Notes: a model not told the origin generated them from the letters alone. Positions 25,292 to 34,550 are shown, counted from the first letter of the stretch. The stretch is 64,000 bases of DNA from Halopseudomonas maritima (GCF_021545785.1 NZ_CP079801.1:3034001-3098000), one strand, 5' to 3'. Translations and numbers: made by a program.

Positions 25292-25747
25292 TCAGGCGAT
25301 GCTGAACAGCGGTTGATCGAATTCGACCGGCTGGCCGTTCTCGACCAGAATCGATTGCACTACGCCGCTCTTGTCAGCTTCGATGTGGTTCATCATCTTC
25401 ATGGCTTCGACGATGCACAGTACGTCGCCGGCCTTGACGGTCTGGCCAACTTCAACGAATACCGCGGCAGTCGGTGAGGGCGAGCGGTAGAAAGTGCCGA
25501 CCATCGGTGAGCGCACCAGGTGTCCACTTGGCTCGGCCGGTGCAGCCGGTGCGTCGGCGGCTGCCGGGGCTGCTGCTGGTGCGGGAGCGGCGGCAACGGG
25601 GGCCGGCGCGACCTGATATTGCGGAGCGGCGACCTGCTTGCTGTGGCGGCTGATGCGCACAGACTCTTCGCCTTCATGAATTTCCAGTTCGTCGATACCG
25701 GACTCTTCCAGCAGTTCGATCAGTTTTTTGACTTTACGAATGTCCAT
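25292..25747 (-). CDS. accB: Biotin carboxyl carrier protein
   Basis: AccB carries biotin between the carboxylase and transferase. The 151-residue protein begins MDIRKVKKLIELLEESGIDELEIHEG. An Ala/Pro-rich flexible linker (about 45-75) joins this to the C-terminal biotinyl domain with the EAMKMMNHIEA motif, whose central Lys is biotinylated. I chose ATG 25747 over 25759 because family members begin MDIRK. It lies 33 bases after aroQ. Confidence 0.97.
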   Translation of the reverse strand: MDIRKVKKLIELLEESGIDELEIHEGEESVRISRHSKQVAAPQYQVAPAPVAAAPAPAAAPAAADAPAAPAEPSGHLVRSPMVGTFYRSPSPTAAVFVEVGQTVKAGDVLCIVEAMKMMNHIEADKSGVVQSILVENGQPVEFDQPLFSIA

Positions 25748-25780
25748 TGATGCGTGCACTCCAGATCAGGTTTGCGTAAT

Positions 25781-26224
25781 TCAGTGTTGTTCGATCTTCT
25801 CTATGGCTGCCTGCAGGGCCAGCTCGTAGCCCAGGGCGCCCAGACCGCAAATCACCCCTTCGGCAACGTCCGAGAAGTAGGAGTGATGACGGAAAGATTC
25901 GCGCTTATACACGTTGGATAAGTGAACTTCGATGAATGGGATGCTCACTGCGAGCAATGCGTCACGTATTGCCACGCTGGTATGGGTAAAAGCAGCGGGA
26001 TTGATGATGATGAAGTCGATGGCTTCGTCGCCGGCGGCGTGGATGCGTTCAATCAGTTCGTGCTCTGCATTGCTTTGCAGGCTCAGCAGGTGATGGCCGC
26101 GCTGGCTGGCCAGCTCACGCAGGTGCTGGTTGATCTGCTCCAGGGTGGTGGCGCCGTAAACGCCGGGCTCGCGGCTACCAAGGCGGTTCAGGTTGGGGCC
26201 GTGTAGAACCAGAATGCTGGCCAT
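25781..26224 (-). CDS. aroQ: Type II 3-dehydroquinate dehydratase
   Basis: AroQ converts 3-dehydroquinate to 3-dehydroshikimate in aromatic amino acid synthesis. The 147-residue product has ILVLHGPNLNRLGSREPGVYG with the flexible active-site loop, NPAAFTHTSVAIRDAL, the conserved EVHLSN, and RESFRHHSYFSDVAEGVICGLG. The start is ATG 26224 (MASILVLHG). The longer frame upstream is not family-like. It is the first gene of aroQ-accB-accC. A short inverted repeat (26320-26334) lies upstream. Confidence 0.96.
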   Translation of the reverse strand: MASILVLHGPNLNRLGSREPGVYGATTLEQINQHLRELASQRGHHLLSLQSNAEHELIERIHAAGDEAIDFIIINPAAFTHTSVAIRDALLAVSIPFIEVHLSNVYKRESFRHHSYFSDVAEGVICGLGALGYELALQAAIEKIEQH

Positions 26225-26319
26225 GTTGCGTCTGTTCCCTTGTGTGACGGGTGACCCGTTGGTCGCGGTTTTTTCGGCAGTTTGCCGCAATCAGTTCGGC
26301 CTGTCCAGAAGGGGAATAT

Positions 26320-26334
26320 TGACATCAGATGTCA
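26320..26334. promoter_or_regulatory. Inverted repeat upstream of aroQ, possible operator
   Basis: TGACAT-CAG-ATGTCA is a perfect 6-3-6 palindrome in the 124-base gap between dsbD and aroQ. It could bind a dimeric regulator of the aroQ-accBC operon, or be chance. No matching second copy was seen in the window. Confidence 0.3.
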
Positions 26335-26348
26335 GCATGATGGCTGCA

Positions 26349-28139
26349 TTATGGCGCAATATTATTTTGGCCGGCGCGTTCTGCAAGTGCGGCGAATTCG
26401 TTCTTTGAGACTTCGCCCTGAATGCGCAGGTCACGCAGCTCGGTGCCGTTGGCGGAAAAAAACAGGTAGGCCGGCGGACCAAACAGGTTGTGCTGTGTCA
26501 GCCAGGCCCGTTGGGCAGGGGTGTTGTCGGTGACATCCAGTTTGAGGCGCAGGTGGCCGCCCAGCAGTGTCTGAATGTCGGGCTGGTTGAGAATGGTGCG
26601 CTCCATGACCTTGCAGCTGATACACCAGTCGGCATAAACGTCGACGATGGCAGGCTGTCCCTGCTCGGCCGCCTGTACCAATGCCTGCTGCAGCTGTGCC
26701 GGGTCTTGCAGTGTGGTGAACAAGGACGCTTGGGCGCTGGTGCCCACGCCACCAGTCAGTGGTTGCAGAGGCCGCAGCGGGTCTTCGCCGCCGGCCAGCG
26801 CGCCGAACAGCGCCGCTGCGGCGTACAGGCCAAATAGCAGAGCGATGGTCTGGCGCAGATACTGGCCACTTTGCAGGGACGCCAGACGCACAGCCAGGCC
26901 GGCGGCCAGCGCCGCCCACAGCGCCAGGCTCAGCGGGCCGGGCAGCACCCGCTCCAGCAGCCAGATGGCGACCGCCAGCAGACCAAAGCCGAACAGATGC
27001 TTGACTGTTTCCATCCAGGGGCCGGAGCCGGGCAGCAGGCTTTTGCCAAACAGCGTGACCAGCAGCAGCGGTGTACCCATGCCCAGGCCCAGGGCAAACA
27101 GGTTGATGCCGCCGCCGATGGTGTCCCCGGTGCTGCTGATGTAAACCAGTGCGCCGGCCAGCGGCGCGGAAATGCAGGGCGAGACCACCAGTGTGGAGAG
27201 AGCGCCCATGGCGGTGGCGCCGGGCAGCGAGCCACCGTGCGCGCGACGATTCAGGCGATCCAGGGGCTCGCGCAGGGCGGCTGGCAGGCGCAGGTCGAAC
27301 ACGCCGAACATGGCCAGAGCAAAAAGCAGGAAGAACAGTGCAAAGGTGCCCAGCACCCAGGGCGACTGCAGGCGTGCCTGCAGGTTGAGAGCCGCGCCGA
27401 AGCTGCCAATCAGTGCGCCGACGATGGCCAGGGTAACGGCCATGCCTAGCACGTAGCCCAAGGCCAGGCTCATTGCGCGAGCACGGCCTATCTGACTGCG
27501 GCCCAACACCATGCTCGACAAAATCGGCAGCATCGGCAACACGCAGGGGGTAAAGGTCAGACCCAAGCCAGCGGCGAAGAACAGCAGCAGGGTAATCAGC
27601 CCGCCGCGCTCGATGGCAGGCGTATTCTGGGCCGCATCAGTAGGGGGGGGAACGGTGGCGGGGGTGGCGCTGCCCAGGGCGGAGGGTAACTCCAGGGCGA
27701 CGGTTTCGGGTGGGTAGCACAGGCCGGCGTCGGCGCAGCCCTGAAAACCGAGGTTCAGTTGACGTGTGCCGGCTGGCACGGCCGCCGGGTCCAGGGTGAT
27801 TTGCAGTTGGTTGTAGTACACCTCCACATCGCCGAAGTACTCGTCGGTCTTGTGGATACCGTCCGGCAGCTGCATCTCGAGGGACACTCCCTCGTCGGTG
27901 CTGACCTGCAGGCGGTGACGGTAGAGGTAATAGCCCGGCGCAATGTCGACGATCAGGGCCAGTCGTTCGTCGTCGGCGTCCAGTACACCAGGACGGAAAG
28001 CCTCATGCACGGGCAGAAAGTCAGCCTGGTTGCTGCTGCCCTGCAGCAAGCTGCCGGCGCTGCGACTATCGGTGAACTGGGCGTGGGCGGCGCTGGCGCA
28101 GAGCAGTAGCGCGAGCAGGACGAGACGAAGCGCGGACAT
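26349..28139 (-). CDS. dsbD: Thiol:disulfide interchange protein DsbD
   Basis: DsbD passes electrons from cytoplasmic thioredoxin through the inner membrane to periplasmic DsbC, DsbG and CcmG. The 596-residue protein has a signal peptide (ending SAAHAQ), a periplasmic N-terminal domain (about 25-150, with CADAGLCYPPE), eight membrane segments with the paired cysteines in TPCVLPMLPIL and VVSPCISAPLAG, and a C-terminal thioredoxin-like domain with ADWCISCKVME. All three Cys pairs are present. It lies between ctpL and aroQ, as in P. aeruginosa (where it is called dipZ). Confidence 0.96.
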   Translation of the reverse strand: MSALRLVLLALLLCASAAHAQFTDSRSAGSLLQGSSNQADFLPVHEAFRPGVLDADDERLALIVDIAPGYYLYRHRLQVSTDEGVSLEMQLPDGIHKTDEYFGDVEVYYNQLQITLDPAAVPAGTRQLNLGFQGCADAGLCYPPETVALELPSALGSATPATVPPPTDAAQNTPAIERGGLITLLLFFAAGLGLTFTPCVLPMLPILSSMVLGRSQIGRARAMSLALGYVLGMAVTLAIVGALIGSFGAALNLQARLQSPWVLGTFALFFLLFALAMFGVFDLRLPAALREPLDRLNRRAHGGSLPGATAMGALSTLVVSPCISAPLAGALVYISSTGDTIGGGINLFALGLGMGTPLLLVTLFGKSLLPGSGPWMETVKHLFGFGLLAVAIWLLERVLPGPLSLALWAALAAGLAVRLASLQSGQYLRQTIALLFGLYAAAALFGALAGGEDPLRPLQPLTGGVGTSAQASLFTTLQDPAQLQQALVQAAEQGQPAIVDVYADWCISCKVMERTILNQPDIQTLLGGHLRLKLDVTDNTPAQRAWLTQHNLFGPPAYLFFSANGTELRDLRIQGEVSKNEFAALAERAGQNNIAP

Positions 28140-28295
28140 GGGATAACCGACCTGAAAAACAGACGGTCATCATACGGTGTGTGCCGTGCCGGCGGAAGGG
28201 CGCGGCGGCCCTTGGGTGGTCGCCTAAGTGTTGCCAAATGGGACAAGGAAGCGCTGATTCACTTCGCAGGACGCGGGAAATGGATCACTGCCTGC

Positions 28296-30263
28296 TCAGA
28301 TTCGAAACGCCGATACCGCCGACAGCAGCGCTCGGCTGCGCTGGCTGATTTGCTGGGTATGCTGTCGGGTATGGCTGACCATGCCCAGGTTGGCGTCGCT
28401 CAACTGGTGAATCTGCTGGCTGTTCTCGCGAATGGTGCGTACCCGCTCAGACTGGGCGTCAGTGTGGGTGGCGATATGTTCGGCCAGCTCGGTAATGCGG
28501 TCGATGGCGTTGACGATGCGCCCCAGAGCGGCGTCTGCCAGCTGTCCCTGTTCGGCGGTATGGCGTGCATGCTTGACCTGCTCTTCCATCTGGCCGGCGG
28601 ATTGGCGGGCCACCTGTTGCAGGCGCTCGATCAACTGGCGAATCTCCTGCGTAGAGCCTGCCGTGCGTTGCGCCAGCCCACGAACTTCATCGGCAACCAC
28701 GGCAAAACCGCGCCCGGCCTCGCCAGCCCGCGCCGCCTCAATGGCCGCATTCAGGGCCAGCAGGTTGGTCTGTTCAGCAATACCCTGAATGACCTGCAAG
28801 ACGCCACCGATGGTGTCGGATTCGGCCACCATGCGATCAATGGTGCGGGCACTGCTTTGTACCTCCTGCACCAGCTGTTGCATTTGCGCGATGGTGCCAC
28901 CGATGACTTTCTGGCCGTCGCGTACTTCGCGGTTGGCGGCGCGCGCCAGTTCTGCGCTTTCGCCGGCGTTGGTGGCGACCAGTCGGATGGCCTCGTCCAT
29001 GCCGCCGATATCCTGATTGATGGACTGGGTGTCGCGCTGCTGCTGGGCGGCGCGGTCGTGGGTGTCAGCGGACAGTCGCTCCAGGTCGTCACTGGTGCCG
29101 CTGAGCGCCTCGGCCTGCTGGTTGATGGTGGTGACCAGTTCAATCAGATACTGGCGCAGCTGATTGGCCGCCAGCTCCAGTTGTTTCAGTTCACTGATGC
29201 GCGAGCTGGACTCGAGCGGCTGAGTGAAGTCGCCCTCGGCGTAGGTCGACAGCACCGGAGCGAAGCGGCCGATCGCCTTGGACAAGGCCCGCTGCGAGCG
29301 CTCGATCAGGAGCGCGATAAGAATGATCAGACCGATGATGGCCAGCTGTACGTTGCGCACCTGATGGGTGATACCGTCGCGGGCGGCAGTCAGTGCCGGG
29401 CGCATCTGCGCGGTGCCCGCTTGCAGGTTGTCGATCCTTTCTCCGGTAATTTGCTGCAGTTGCGCGCGTTCGGCGATCAGCGCGCCGGTGCGCTCAAGCT
29501 CGGCAGGATAGCGTTTGAGTAGCGACAGCAGGGTGCGTTTGAAGTCGGCGCCGGGGTCAACGGCGTCAGCGCTGCTGTCGGTATTGATGCCCAGCAAGGA
29601 TGCGAAGGGGTCGTTGCTGTTTTCTTGCACAGCAATCACCCCCAGCAGCGGCAGCGCATCCAGTGCGGTGGCGCGCTCCTGTGCACCCTGCAGCAGGCGT
29701 TGCAGGTTGGTCAGCAATGCCGGGTCGTTCTGGCTGAACAGCTTGGCGCGCGCCAGGCTGATACGCAGCAGGTCTGCCTGCAGCTCGTCGATCAGACGGA
29801 CATACTCCATCGCCTGGCGGGCGCCCTGTTGCTGACCGTCGCGGGCATAGCCGGCCAGGTGAGCCAGTTCGGCCTGTATTTCCCGTTCAGCCTGGGTCAG
29901 CAGCCCCTGCGGGTCGCCGGCGAGCTTGCCTACTGCCAGCAGGTCCGTTTGCATAAAGTCGATAAAGGCCGCCAGTGGCTCAGCTAGTGGCTGGCGGATG
30001 TCGTCAGGGAAAGCCTGCAGGTTGTCCTGCAGTGCGCTTGCGGTGTGTTGCGCTTGCTGCAGGCGAACAGCGTCGCCGCTAAGGCGGTAGGCCTCGGTGT
30101 CACGCTGCAGGGCCTGGGTTTGGCTGACAATATTCAGGTAGGCGTCCATCAGTGTGTAAGGCACCTTGAGTGCCTGCTGCGCCCACCACAGGCTGGCGGC
30201 CAGGGCGATGCCCACTGCAACCAGCAGGCAGGTGTTGAACAGAGTCAGGGTTTTCAGGCGCAT
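28296..30263 (-). CDS. ctpL: Methyl-accepting chemotaxis protein, CtpL type
   Basis: A 655-residue transmembrane chemoreceptor. It has a first membrane segment (about 8-28), a large all-helical periplasmic domain (about 30-345) consistent with a helical bimodular sensor, a second segment (VQLAIIGLIILIALLI), a HAMP domain (RFAPVLSTYAEGDFTQPL) and a signalling domain with the hairpin tip EAARAGEAGRGFAVVADEVR. No CheR-docking pentapeptide is visible at the C terminus. CtpL of P. aeruginosa, encoded next to dipZ, mediates chemotaxis to low phosphate; name and ligand here rest on synteny and architecture. A Pho-box-like repeat lies upstream. Confidence 0.75.
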   Translation of the reverse strand: MRLKTLTLFNTCLLVAVGIALAASLWWAQQALKVPYTLMDAYLNIVSQTQALQRDTEAYRLSGDAVRLQQAQHTASALQDNLQAFPDDIRQPLAEPLAAFIDFMQTDLLAVGKLAGDPQGLLTQAEREIQAELAHLAGYARDGQQQGARQAMEYVRLIDELQADLLRISLARAKLFSQNDPALLTNLQRLLQGAQERATALDALPLLGVIAVQENSNDPFASLLGINTDSSADAVDPGADFKRTLLSLLKRYPAELERTGALIAERAQLQQITGERIDNLQAGTAQMRPALTAARDGITHQVRNVQLAIIGLIILIALLIERSQRALSKAIGRFAPVLSTYAEGDFTQPLESSSRISELKQLELAANQLRQYLIELVTTINQQAEALSGTSDDLERLSADTHDRAAQQQRDTQSINQDIGGMDEAIRLVATNAGESAELARAANREVRDGQKVIGGTIAQMQQLVQEVQSSARTIDRMVAESDTIGGVLQVIQGIAEQTNLLALNAAIEAARAGEAGRGFAVVADEVRGLAQRTAGSTQEIRQLIERLQQVARQSAGQMEEQVKHARHTAEQGQLADAALGRIVNAIDRITELAEHIATHTDAQSERVRTIRENSQQIHQLSDANLGMVSHTRQHTQQISQRSRALLSAVSAFRI

Positions 30264-30302
30264 GCGCGGGCTCTCGGACAGGGTGAGACGACCGCGATGA
30301 TA

Positions 30303-30320
30303 GTGTCAGTTGTGTGACAG
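30303..30320 (-). promoter_or_regulatory. Pho-box-like direct repeat upstream of the ctpL-type gene
   Basis: On the minus strand CTGTCAC-ACAA-CTGACAC has the 7-4-7 layout of PhoB boxes (consensus unit CTGTCAT). A TATCAT hexamer abuts it, closer than is usual for a PhoB-dependent -10. The same bases also read as an inverted repeat TGTCA/TGACA. Confidence 0.4.
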
Positions 30321-30440
30321 CTTGATGAAAGGTGGCGATGTGCCGTTACCCTTTACCCCGACATGATCGACCGCATCGGGCGGGCAGGGGTGACCTCACG
30401 GTGATATGCTGGTGCGCATGACAGCGACGGGAGTCTGGAT

Positions 30441-31400
30441 ATGGCATTTGGTAAAGGAAAGTCCGCTACACACACCGATGGCGACAAGAGCCGGCTGGGT
30501 AAGCTGATACTGGTTCCAGTACTGATCGTGCTGCTGATCCTCGTGTTGGTGGGTTGGTACTGGAGCAGTGAGCCGGGGCTTGAGCCCGTGGCCGGCACAC
30601 CGAAAACCGAGCAGGTCAGCGGTGAGTACACGGCGATGACCTTGCGCGGGTTGATGTTGACGCTGTTGGACAAGCCCGGTGGTTATGTCAGCAACGACAT
30701 CATGCCGCCAGGGCTGCTGATGGATAACATGCCCAACTGGGAGTACGGCGTGCTGGTGCAAGTGCGCGACATGACCCGTGCGCTGCGCCGCGACATGGCG
30801 CGCTCGCAGTCGCAATCCACCGAGGATCGCGATCTGGTCAAGGCCGAACCGCGGTTCCACTTCGATAACAACAGTTGGGCCATGCCGGCCAGCGAAAGTG
30901 AGTATCGTGACGGCGTCAAGGCGCTGGATAGCTACATAGCCCGCCTGCGCCGGGGGGAGGCCAACTTCTATTCCCGCGCCGACAACCTGTCCAGCTGGGT
31001 CAGCGACGTAAGCACGCGTCTGGGGTCACTGTCGCAGCGTTTGTCGGCCAGTGTTGGGCGTGCGCCGCTGATTGACGACGGCCAGCTGGGCGAGACTACG
31101 CCCTGGCTTGAGGTTGATGACGTGTTCTACGAGTCACGGGGCACGGCCTGGGCGCTGGTGCAGTTGCTGCGCGCTGTTGAGCACGACTTTGGCGATGTGC
31201 TGGAAAAGAAAAACGCCCTTGTCAGCCTGCAGCAGATTATTCGTGAGCTGGAGGCTGCCCAGCAGACCCTCTGGAGCCCGATGGTGCTCAACGGGGATGG
31301 CTTTGGCATGCTGGCCAATCATTCGCTGGTCATGGCCAATTATCTGTCGCGTGCCAACGCGGGCATGATCGAGCTGCGCCGGTTGCTGGAGCAGGGCTGA
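30441..31400 (+). CDS. DUF2333 family membrane protein
   Basis: A 319-residue protein of unknown function. The N-terminal 17 residues are polar and basic; one membrane segment follows (about 18-37, LILVPVLIVLLILVLVGWYW). The rest (LRGLMLTLLDKPGGYVSNDIMPPG, DNMPNWEYGVLVQVRDMTRAL) is predicted periplasmic and mostly helical, matching DUF2333 proteins of Pseudomonas. GGGAG precedes the ATG. It heads a run with a NUDIX hydrolase, a SUI1 protein and a MATE transporter. Confidence 0.82.
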   Translation: MAFGKGKSATHTDGDKSRLGKLILVPVLIVLLILVLVGWYWSSEPGLEPVAGTPKTEQVSGEYTAMTLRGLMLTLLDKPGGYVSNDIMPPGLLMDNMPNWEYGVLVQVRDMTRALRRDMARSQSQSTEDRDLVKAEPRFHFDNNSWAMPASESEYRDGVKALDSYIARLRRGEANFYSRADNLSSWVSDVSTRLGSLSQRLSASVGRAPLIDDGQLGETTPWLEVDDVFYESRGTAWALVQLLRAVEHDFGDVLEKKNALVSLQQIIRELEAAQQTLWSPMVLNGDGFGMLANHSLVMANYLSRANAGMIELRRLLEQG

Positions 31401-31403
31401 TAC

Positions 31404-31949
31404 GTGGATCACCAACAGGTAGAGGCGTATCTCAAGCGCTCAGGGGCTGAGCGGGTGGTGTATGTCGATGAGCATGACCAGCCGCTCGGCGAGGTAACTC
31501 GTGCTGAAGCGCAGGCGCGGGGGCTGATTACCCGCTGTACCTTTATTTTTGTGTTCAACAGTCGTGGCGAGTTGTGCGTGCATCAGCGCACGGCCCACAA
31601 GCGGCTGTATCCCGCGTTCTGGGATGTGGCTGCCGGCGGCGTGGTAGCCGCTGGCGAAAGCTACCTGCAAGGGGCCGAGCGGGAGCTGGCCGAGGAGCTG
31701 GGGGTGCAGGGCGTGCCGTTGACAGAGCACTTCCGCTTCTACTTTGACGCGCCTGACAGCCGTCTGTGGGCCGGGGTCTTCAGTTGCCGCTGGGATGGCC
31801 CCTTGCGTTTGCAGCCGGAGGAAGTGCAGGCCGCCCGTTGGGTCGATCTACGCGGTGATTGGCGGCGCGCTGGTGAGCAGTACGCACCTGACTCGCAGGA
31901 AGCCCTGGCACGGTTGTTGAAACACCCTTCTTTGGATCTTTCTGCATGA
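31404..31949 (+). CDS. NUDIX hydrolase, YfcD type
   Basis: A 181-residue NUDIX protein that should hydrolyse a nucleoside-diphosphate-linked substrate; the substrate is unknown. The Nudix box is complete: GGVVAAGESYLQGAERELAEELG (first half GGVVAAGESY, catalytic REL.EELG seen as RELAEELG). The N-terminal part (DEHDQPLGEVTRAEAQARGL, IFVFNSRGELCVHQRT) resembles YfcD/IPP-isomerase-like Nudix proteins. The start is GTG 31404, 3 bases after the DUF2333 stop, with GCAGGG upstream. The stop overlaps the next ATG (ATGA). Confidence 0.88.
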   Translation: MDHQQVEAYLKRSGAERVVYVDEHDQPLGEVTRAEAQARGLITRCTFIFVFNSRGELCVHQRTAHKRLYPAFWDVAAGGVVAAGESYLQGAERELAEELGVQGVPLTEHFRFYFDAPDSRLWAGVFSCRWDGPLRLQPEEVQAARWVDLRGDWRRAGEQYAPDSQEALARLLKHPSLDLSA

Positions 31950-32311
31950 AAAAGACCGGTTTGCAGGCCCTGGGTGGCCTGGTCTATTCCACTGACTCTG
32001 GGCGCATGTGCCCTGACTGTGAACAGCCTCAGACTCAATGTCGCTGCGCCGAGCAGGCGATGCCCGAGGGTGACGGGGTTGCGCGGGTGCGCCGTGAAAC
32101 CAAGGGGCGTGGTGGTAAAACGGTTACCACGGTGAGTGGGGTGCTGTTGAAAGCAGATGACCTAAAGGCATTGGCCAAGCGCCTGAAGAATCGCTGTGGT
32201 TGTGGCGGTGCCGTCAAGGACGGCGTCATCGAGATTCAGGGGGATAAGGCTGAGCAGGTCTGTGAGCTGCTGAGCGCCGAGGGCTACCAGGTCAAACGCG
32301 CCGGAGGCTGA
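31946..32311 (+). CDS. SUI1/YciH-family translation factor
   Basis: A 121-residue protein with an N-terminal Cys-rich segment (CPDCEQPQTQCRC) and a C-terminal SUI1/eIF1-like domain (GRGGKTVTTVSGVLL, LKNRCGCGGAVKDGVIEIQGD). YciH homologues influence start-site fidelity on 30S subunits in E. coli; the physiological role is unsettled. Its start overlaps the NUDIX stop by 4 bases, implying coupled translation. A SUI1 gene also follows this NUDIX gene in P. aeruginosa. Confidence 0.9.
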   Translation: MKKTGLQALGGLVYSTDSGRMCPDCEQPQTQCRCAEQAMPEGDGVARVRRETKGRGGKTVTTVSGVLLKADDLKALAKRLKNRCGCGGAVKDGVIEIQGDKAEQVCELLSAEGYQVKRAGG

Positions 32312-32312
32312 T

Positions 32313-33686
32313 ATGCCGCTGCTGGCGTATTGGCGCGATCAGGTCACCCAGCGCAAGGTCTGGGCCATTGCCTTTCCGTTAATTCTCTCCAATATCAGCG
32401 TGCCGCTGGTCGGGCTGGTCGACACCGCCGTGATCGGTCACCTGGACGCGGCTTATCATCTCGGCGCGGTTGCGGTCGGCAGCACCCTGTTTACTTTCGT
32501 ACTCTGGGCAGCCGGCTTTCTGCGTATGGGGACCACCGGGTTTGCTGCGCAGGCGAGCGGCGCCGGCAACGGCAACGAACTTCGTCGGGTGCTGGCCCAG
32601 TCGCTGTGGCTGGCGCTGTTGTTGAGCCTGCTGGTGTTGCTGCTGCGCGAGCCGTTGCTGCTTGCCGGATTGCACTATCTCGACAGCAGTCCGGCGCTGC
32701 TGGAGCAGGCCGGGCTGTACTTCCATATTCGGCTCTGGAGCTTGCCGGCGGCGCTGGCCAACTTTGTGTTGATCGGCTGGTTTATTGGTGCGCAGAACAG
32801 CCGTGCTCCCTTCGCCATGCTGCTGACCGTTAACCTGTGCAACATTGCGCTGGACCTGTTGCTGGTGGTCTGGCTGCAGTGGGGCGTGGCTGGCGCCGCC
32901 TGGGCCAGTGTGTGCGGCGATTACCTCGGGCTGATGCTGGGCCTGATGCTGCTGCAACCGATTTTGCGCCGCCATCCTGGGCGTGTGGTCTGGTCTCAGG
33001 TGTTGGGCCTGCGTGGTGCGGCGCCTCTGCTGCGGGTCAATCGTGACATTCTCATTCGCACGCTGGCGTTGCAGTCGGTGTTTTATCTGCTGGTGGTGCA
33101 GGGTGCGCAGTTGGGAGATGAGGTGGTGGCCGCCAACGCGGTGTTGCTTAACTTCATGCTGCTCACCTCCCATGCCCTGGATGGCCTGGCGCATGCGCTG
33201 GAAGCCCTTGGCGGGCATGCCCTGGGTCGCCGTGATCGACGCCAGCTAAGCGCAGTGCTGGTGGTGACCGCGGTGTGGTCGCTGCTGCTCAGCCTGGGCT
33301 TTGTGCTGGTGTTCATGCTGGCCGGTGAGGCGATCATCGCACTGCTCACGGACTTGGCGACGGTGCGTACCGTTGCAGGCGAGTATTTGCCCTGGATGGC
33401 GCTAATGCCCCTGGTGACGGTGTGGAGTTACCTGCTTGATGGGTTGTTCATCGGCGCATCGCGCGCGTTGGCCATGTGCAACGCCATGCTGCTGGCGCTG
33501 GTCTGTTATCTGCCCCTCGTCTGGTATTTGCAGGGGCTGAATAATCATCTGGTGTGGTTCGGTTTCATGGCGTTCATGGCGCTGAGAGCGCTGTTTCTTG
33601 GGGGCTGGTTCATCTGGTTGTGGCGTACCGACCGCTGGATGCCGGCGGGTGACAGCAGCTGCCGTAGTGATGAGTTAAGTGCATGA
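32313..33686 (+). CDS. MATE family efflux transporter, DinF type
   Basis: A 457-residue polytopic protein with about twelve membrane segments in two homologous halves. Motifs FPLILSNISVPLVGLVDTAVIGHL and GFLRMGTTGFAAQASG are typical of the DinF branch of MATE exporters, which use H+ or Na+ gradients to expel cationic compounds. The substrate is unknown. The ATG is one base after the SUI1 stop, so it is the last gene of the DUF2333-NUDIX-SUI1-MATE run. It converges with cmoM. Confidence 0.9.
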   Translation: MPLLAYWRDQVTQRKVWAIAFPLILSNISVPLVGLVDTAVIGHLDAAYHLGAVAVGSTLFTFVLWAAGFLRMGTTGFAAQASGAGNGNELRRVLAQSLWLALLLSLLVLLLREPLLLAGLHYLDSSPALLEQAGLYFHIRLWSLPAALANFVLIGWFIGAQNSRAPFAMLLTVNLCNIALDLLLVVWLQWGVAGAAWASVCGDYLGLMLGLMLLQPILRRHPGRVVWSQVLGLRGAAPLLRVNRDILIRTLALQSVFYLLVVQGAQLGDEVVAANAVLLNFMLLTSHALDGLAHALEALGGHALGRRDRRQLSAVLVVTAVWSLLLSLGFVLVFMLAGEAIIALLTDLATVRTVAGEYLPWMALMPLVTVWSYLLDGLFIGASRALAMCNAMLLALVCYLPLVWYLQGLNNHLVWFGFMAFMALRALFLGGWFIWLWRTDRWMPAGDSSCRSDELSA

Positions 33687-33699
33687 TTGGGGGGCGCAC

Positions 33700-34482
33700 T
33701 TAACGGCTGGGTTGGGGGCGTAGCCACCAGTGCAGATAACGGCCCAGGTGCTGATAGGCGGGGTGCTGGCTATAGCGCAGCTCAAACTCGATCAGGTCAT
33801 CGAGGCTGCTGTTGCTGCAAAAGGGTTCGGGCATGTAGTCGTAAAACACCCTGACACCGCTGGTGCCCTCGCACCTAAGGCCGGCAGCCTCAGTCCAGGC
33901 TTTCACGTTCTGCGGATCCAGTGGCTGCTGCGGTGTCAGGCCGCTTTTGCCCTGGCCGGACAGTGGTTTCTTGCGCAGCTTCTTGAACTGGCCCTTGACC
34001 AGATTTTTGTAGATCAGCGCGTCGCGATTGTAGAACGCCAGTGACAGGGCGCCGCCTGGCAGTAGCAGCGTAGCCAGCTGTGCTAGCGCGTCGGCGGGCT
34101 CGGCCAGCCACTCCAGCACCGCATGAAAAACCACCAGATCATACTGCTCACCCTGCGCTGCAAGGGTCTGCAAGGGTGATTGCAGGTAGCGTACTGGCTG
34201 CGGGGGATTGCTCACGTCGATGCGCTCGCGGGCGGCTTCAAGCATCACGTCTGAGGGCTCCGCAACCGTCAGCTGATGGCCCAAACCCGCCAGCCAGCAG
34301 CTGATTTGCCCCAGCCCGGCACCAATATCGAGGATGCGCAGCGGCCTGTCGGCTTGCATGAGCGCAGGCATCCACTGTTGCATGTCGCGTTGCAACACGG
34401 CAAGGCGAATGGCGCCTTTGGGGCTGTCGTAGATGCGTTTGGCAAAGCGCGCACCCAGATGGTCGAAGTAGCGGTCAGTCAT
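33700..34482 (-). CDS. cmoM: tRNA carboxymethoxyuridine methyltransferase CmoM
   Basis: CmoM (formerly SmtA) methylates cmo5U34 to mcmo5U in some tRNAs using SAM. The 260-residue protein begins MTDRYFDHLGARFAKRIYDSPKGAIRLAVL and has motif I LRILDIGAGLGQ, FHAVLEWLAEPADAL, LLPGGALSLAFYNRDAL and GVRVFYDYM, all matching E. coli SmtA/CmoM by memory. I chose ATG 34482 over 34506 because of this match. It lies downstream of ppa behind a terminator. Confidence 0.9.
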   Translation of the reverse strand: MTDRYFDHLGARFAKRIYDSPKGAIRLAVLQRDMQQWMPALMQADRPLRILDIGAGLGQISCWLAGLGHQLTVAEPSDVMLEAARERIDVSNPPQPVRYLQSPLQTLAAQGEQYDLVVFHAVLEWLAEPADALAQLATLLLPGGALSLAFYNRDALIYKNLVKGQFKKLRKKPLSGQGKSGLTPQQPLDPQNVKAWTEAAGLRCEGTSGVRVFYDYMPEPFCSNSSLDDLIEFELRYSQHPAYQHLGRYLHWWLRPQPSR

Positions 34483-34504
34483 GGCCAGACTCTGCCGTGC
34501 AGGC

Positions 34505-34535
34505 ATAAAAAAAGCCAGCTTGTGGCCGGCTTTTT
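34505..34535 (-). terminator. Intrinsic terminator after ppa
   Basis: An AAAAAGCCAGC/GCCGGCTTTTT stem (one mismatch) has T-runs on both strands. On the minus strand it follows the ppa stop by 16 bases. Confidence 0.85.
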
Positions 34536-34550
34536 AGCGGGGCGAAACGC

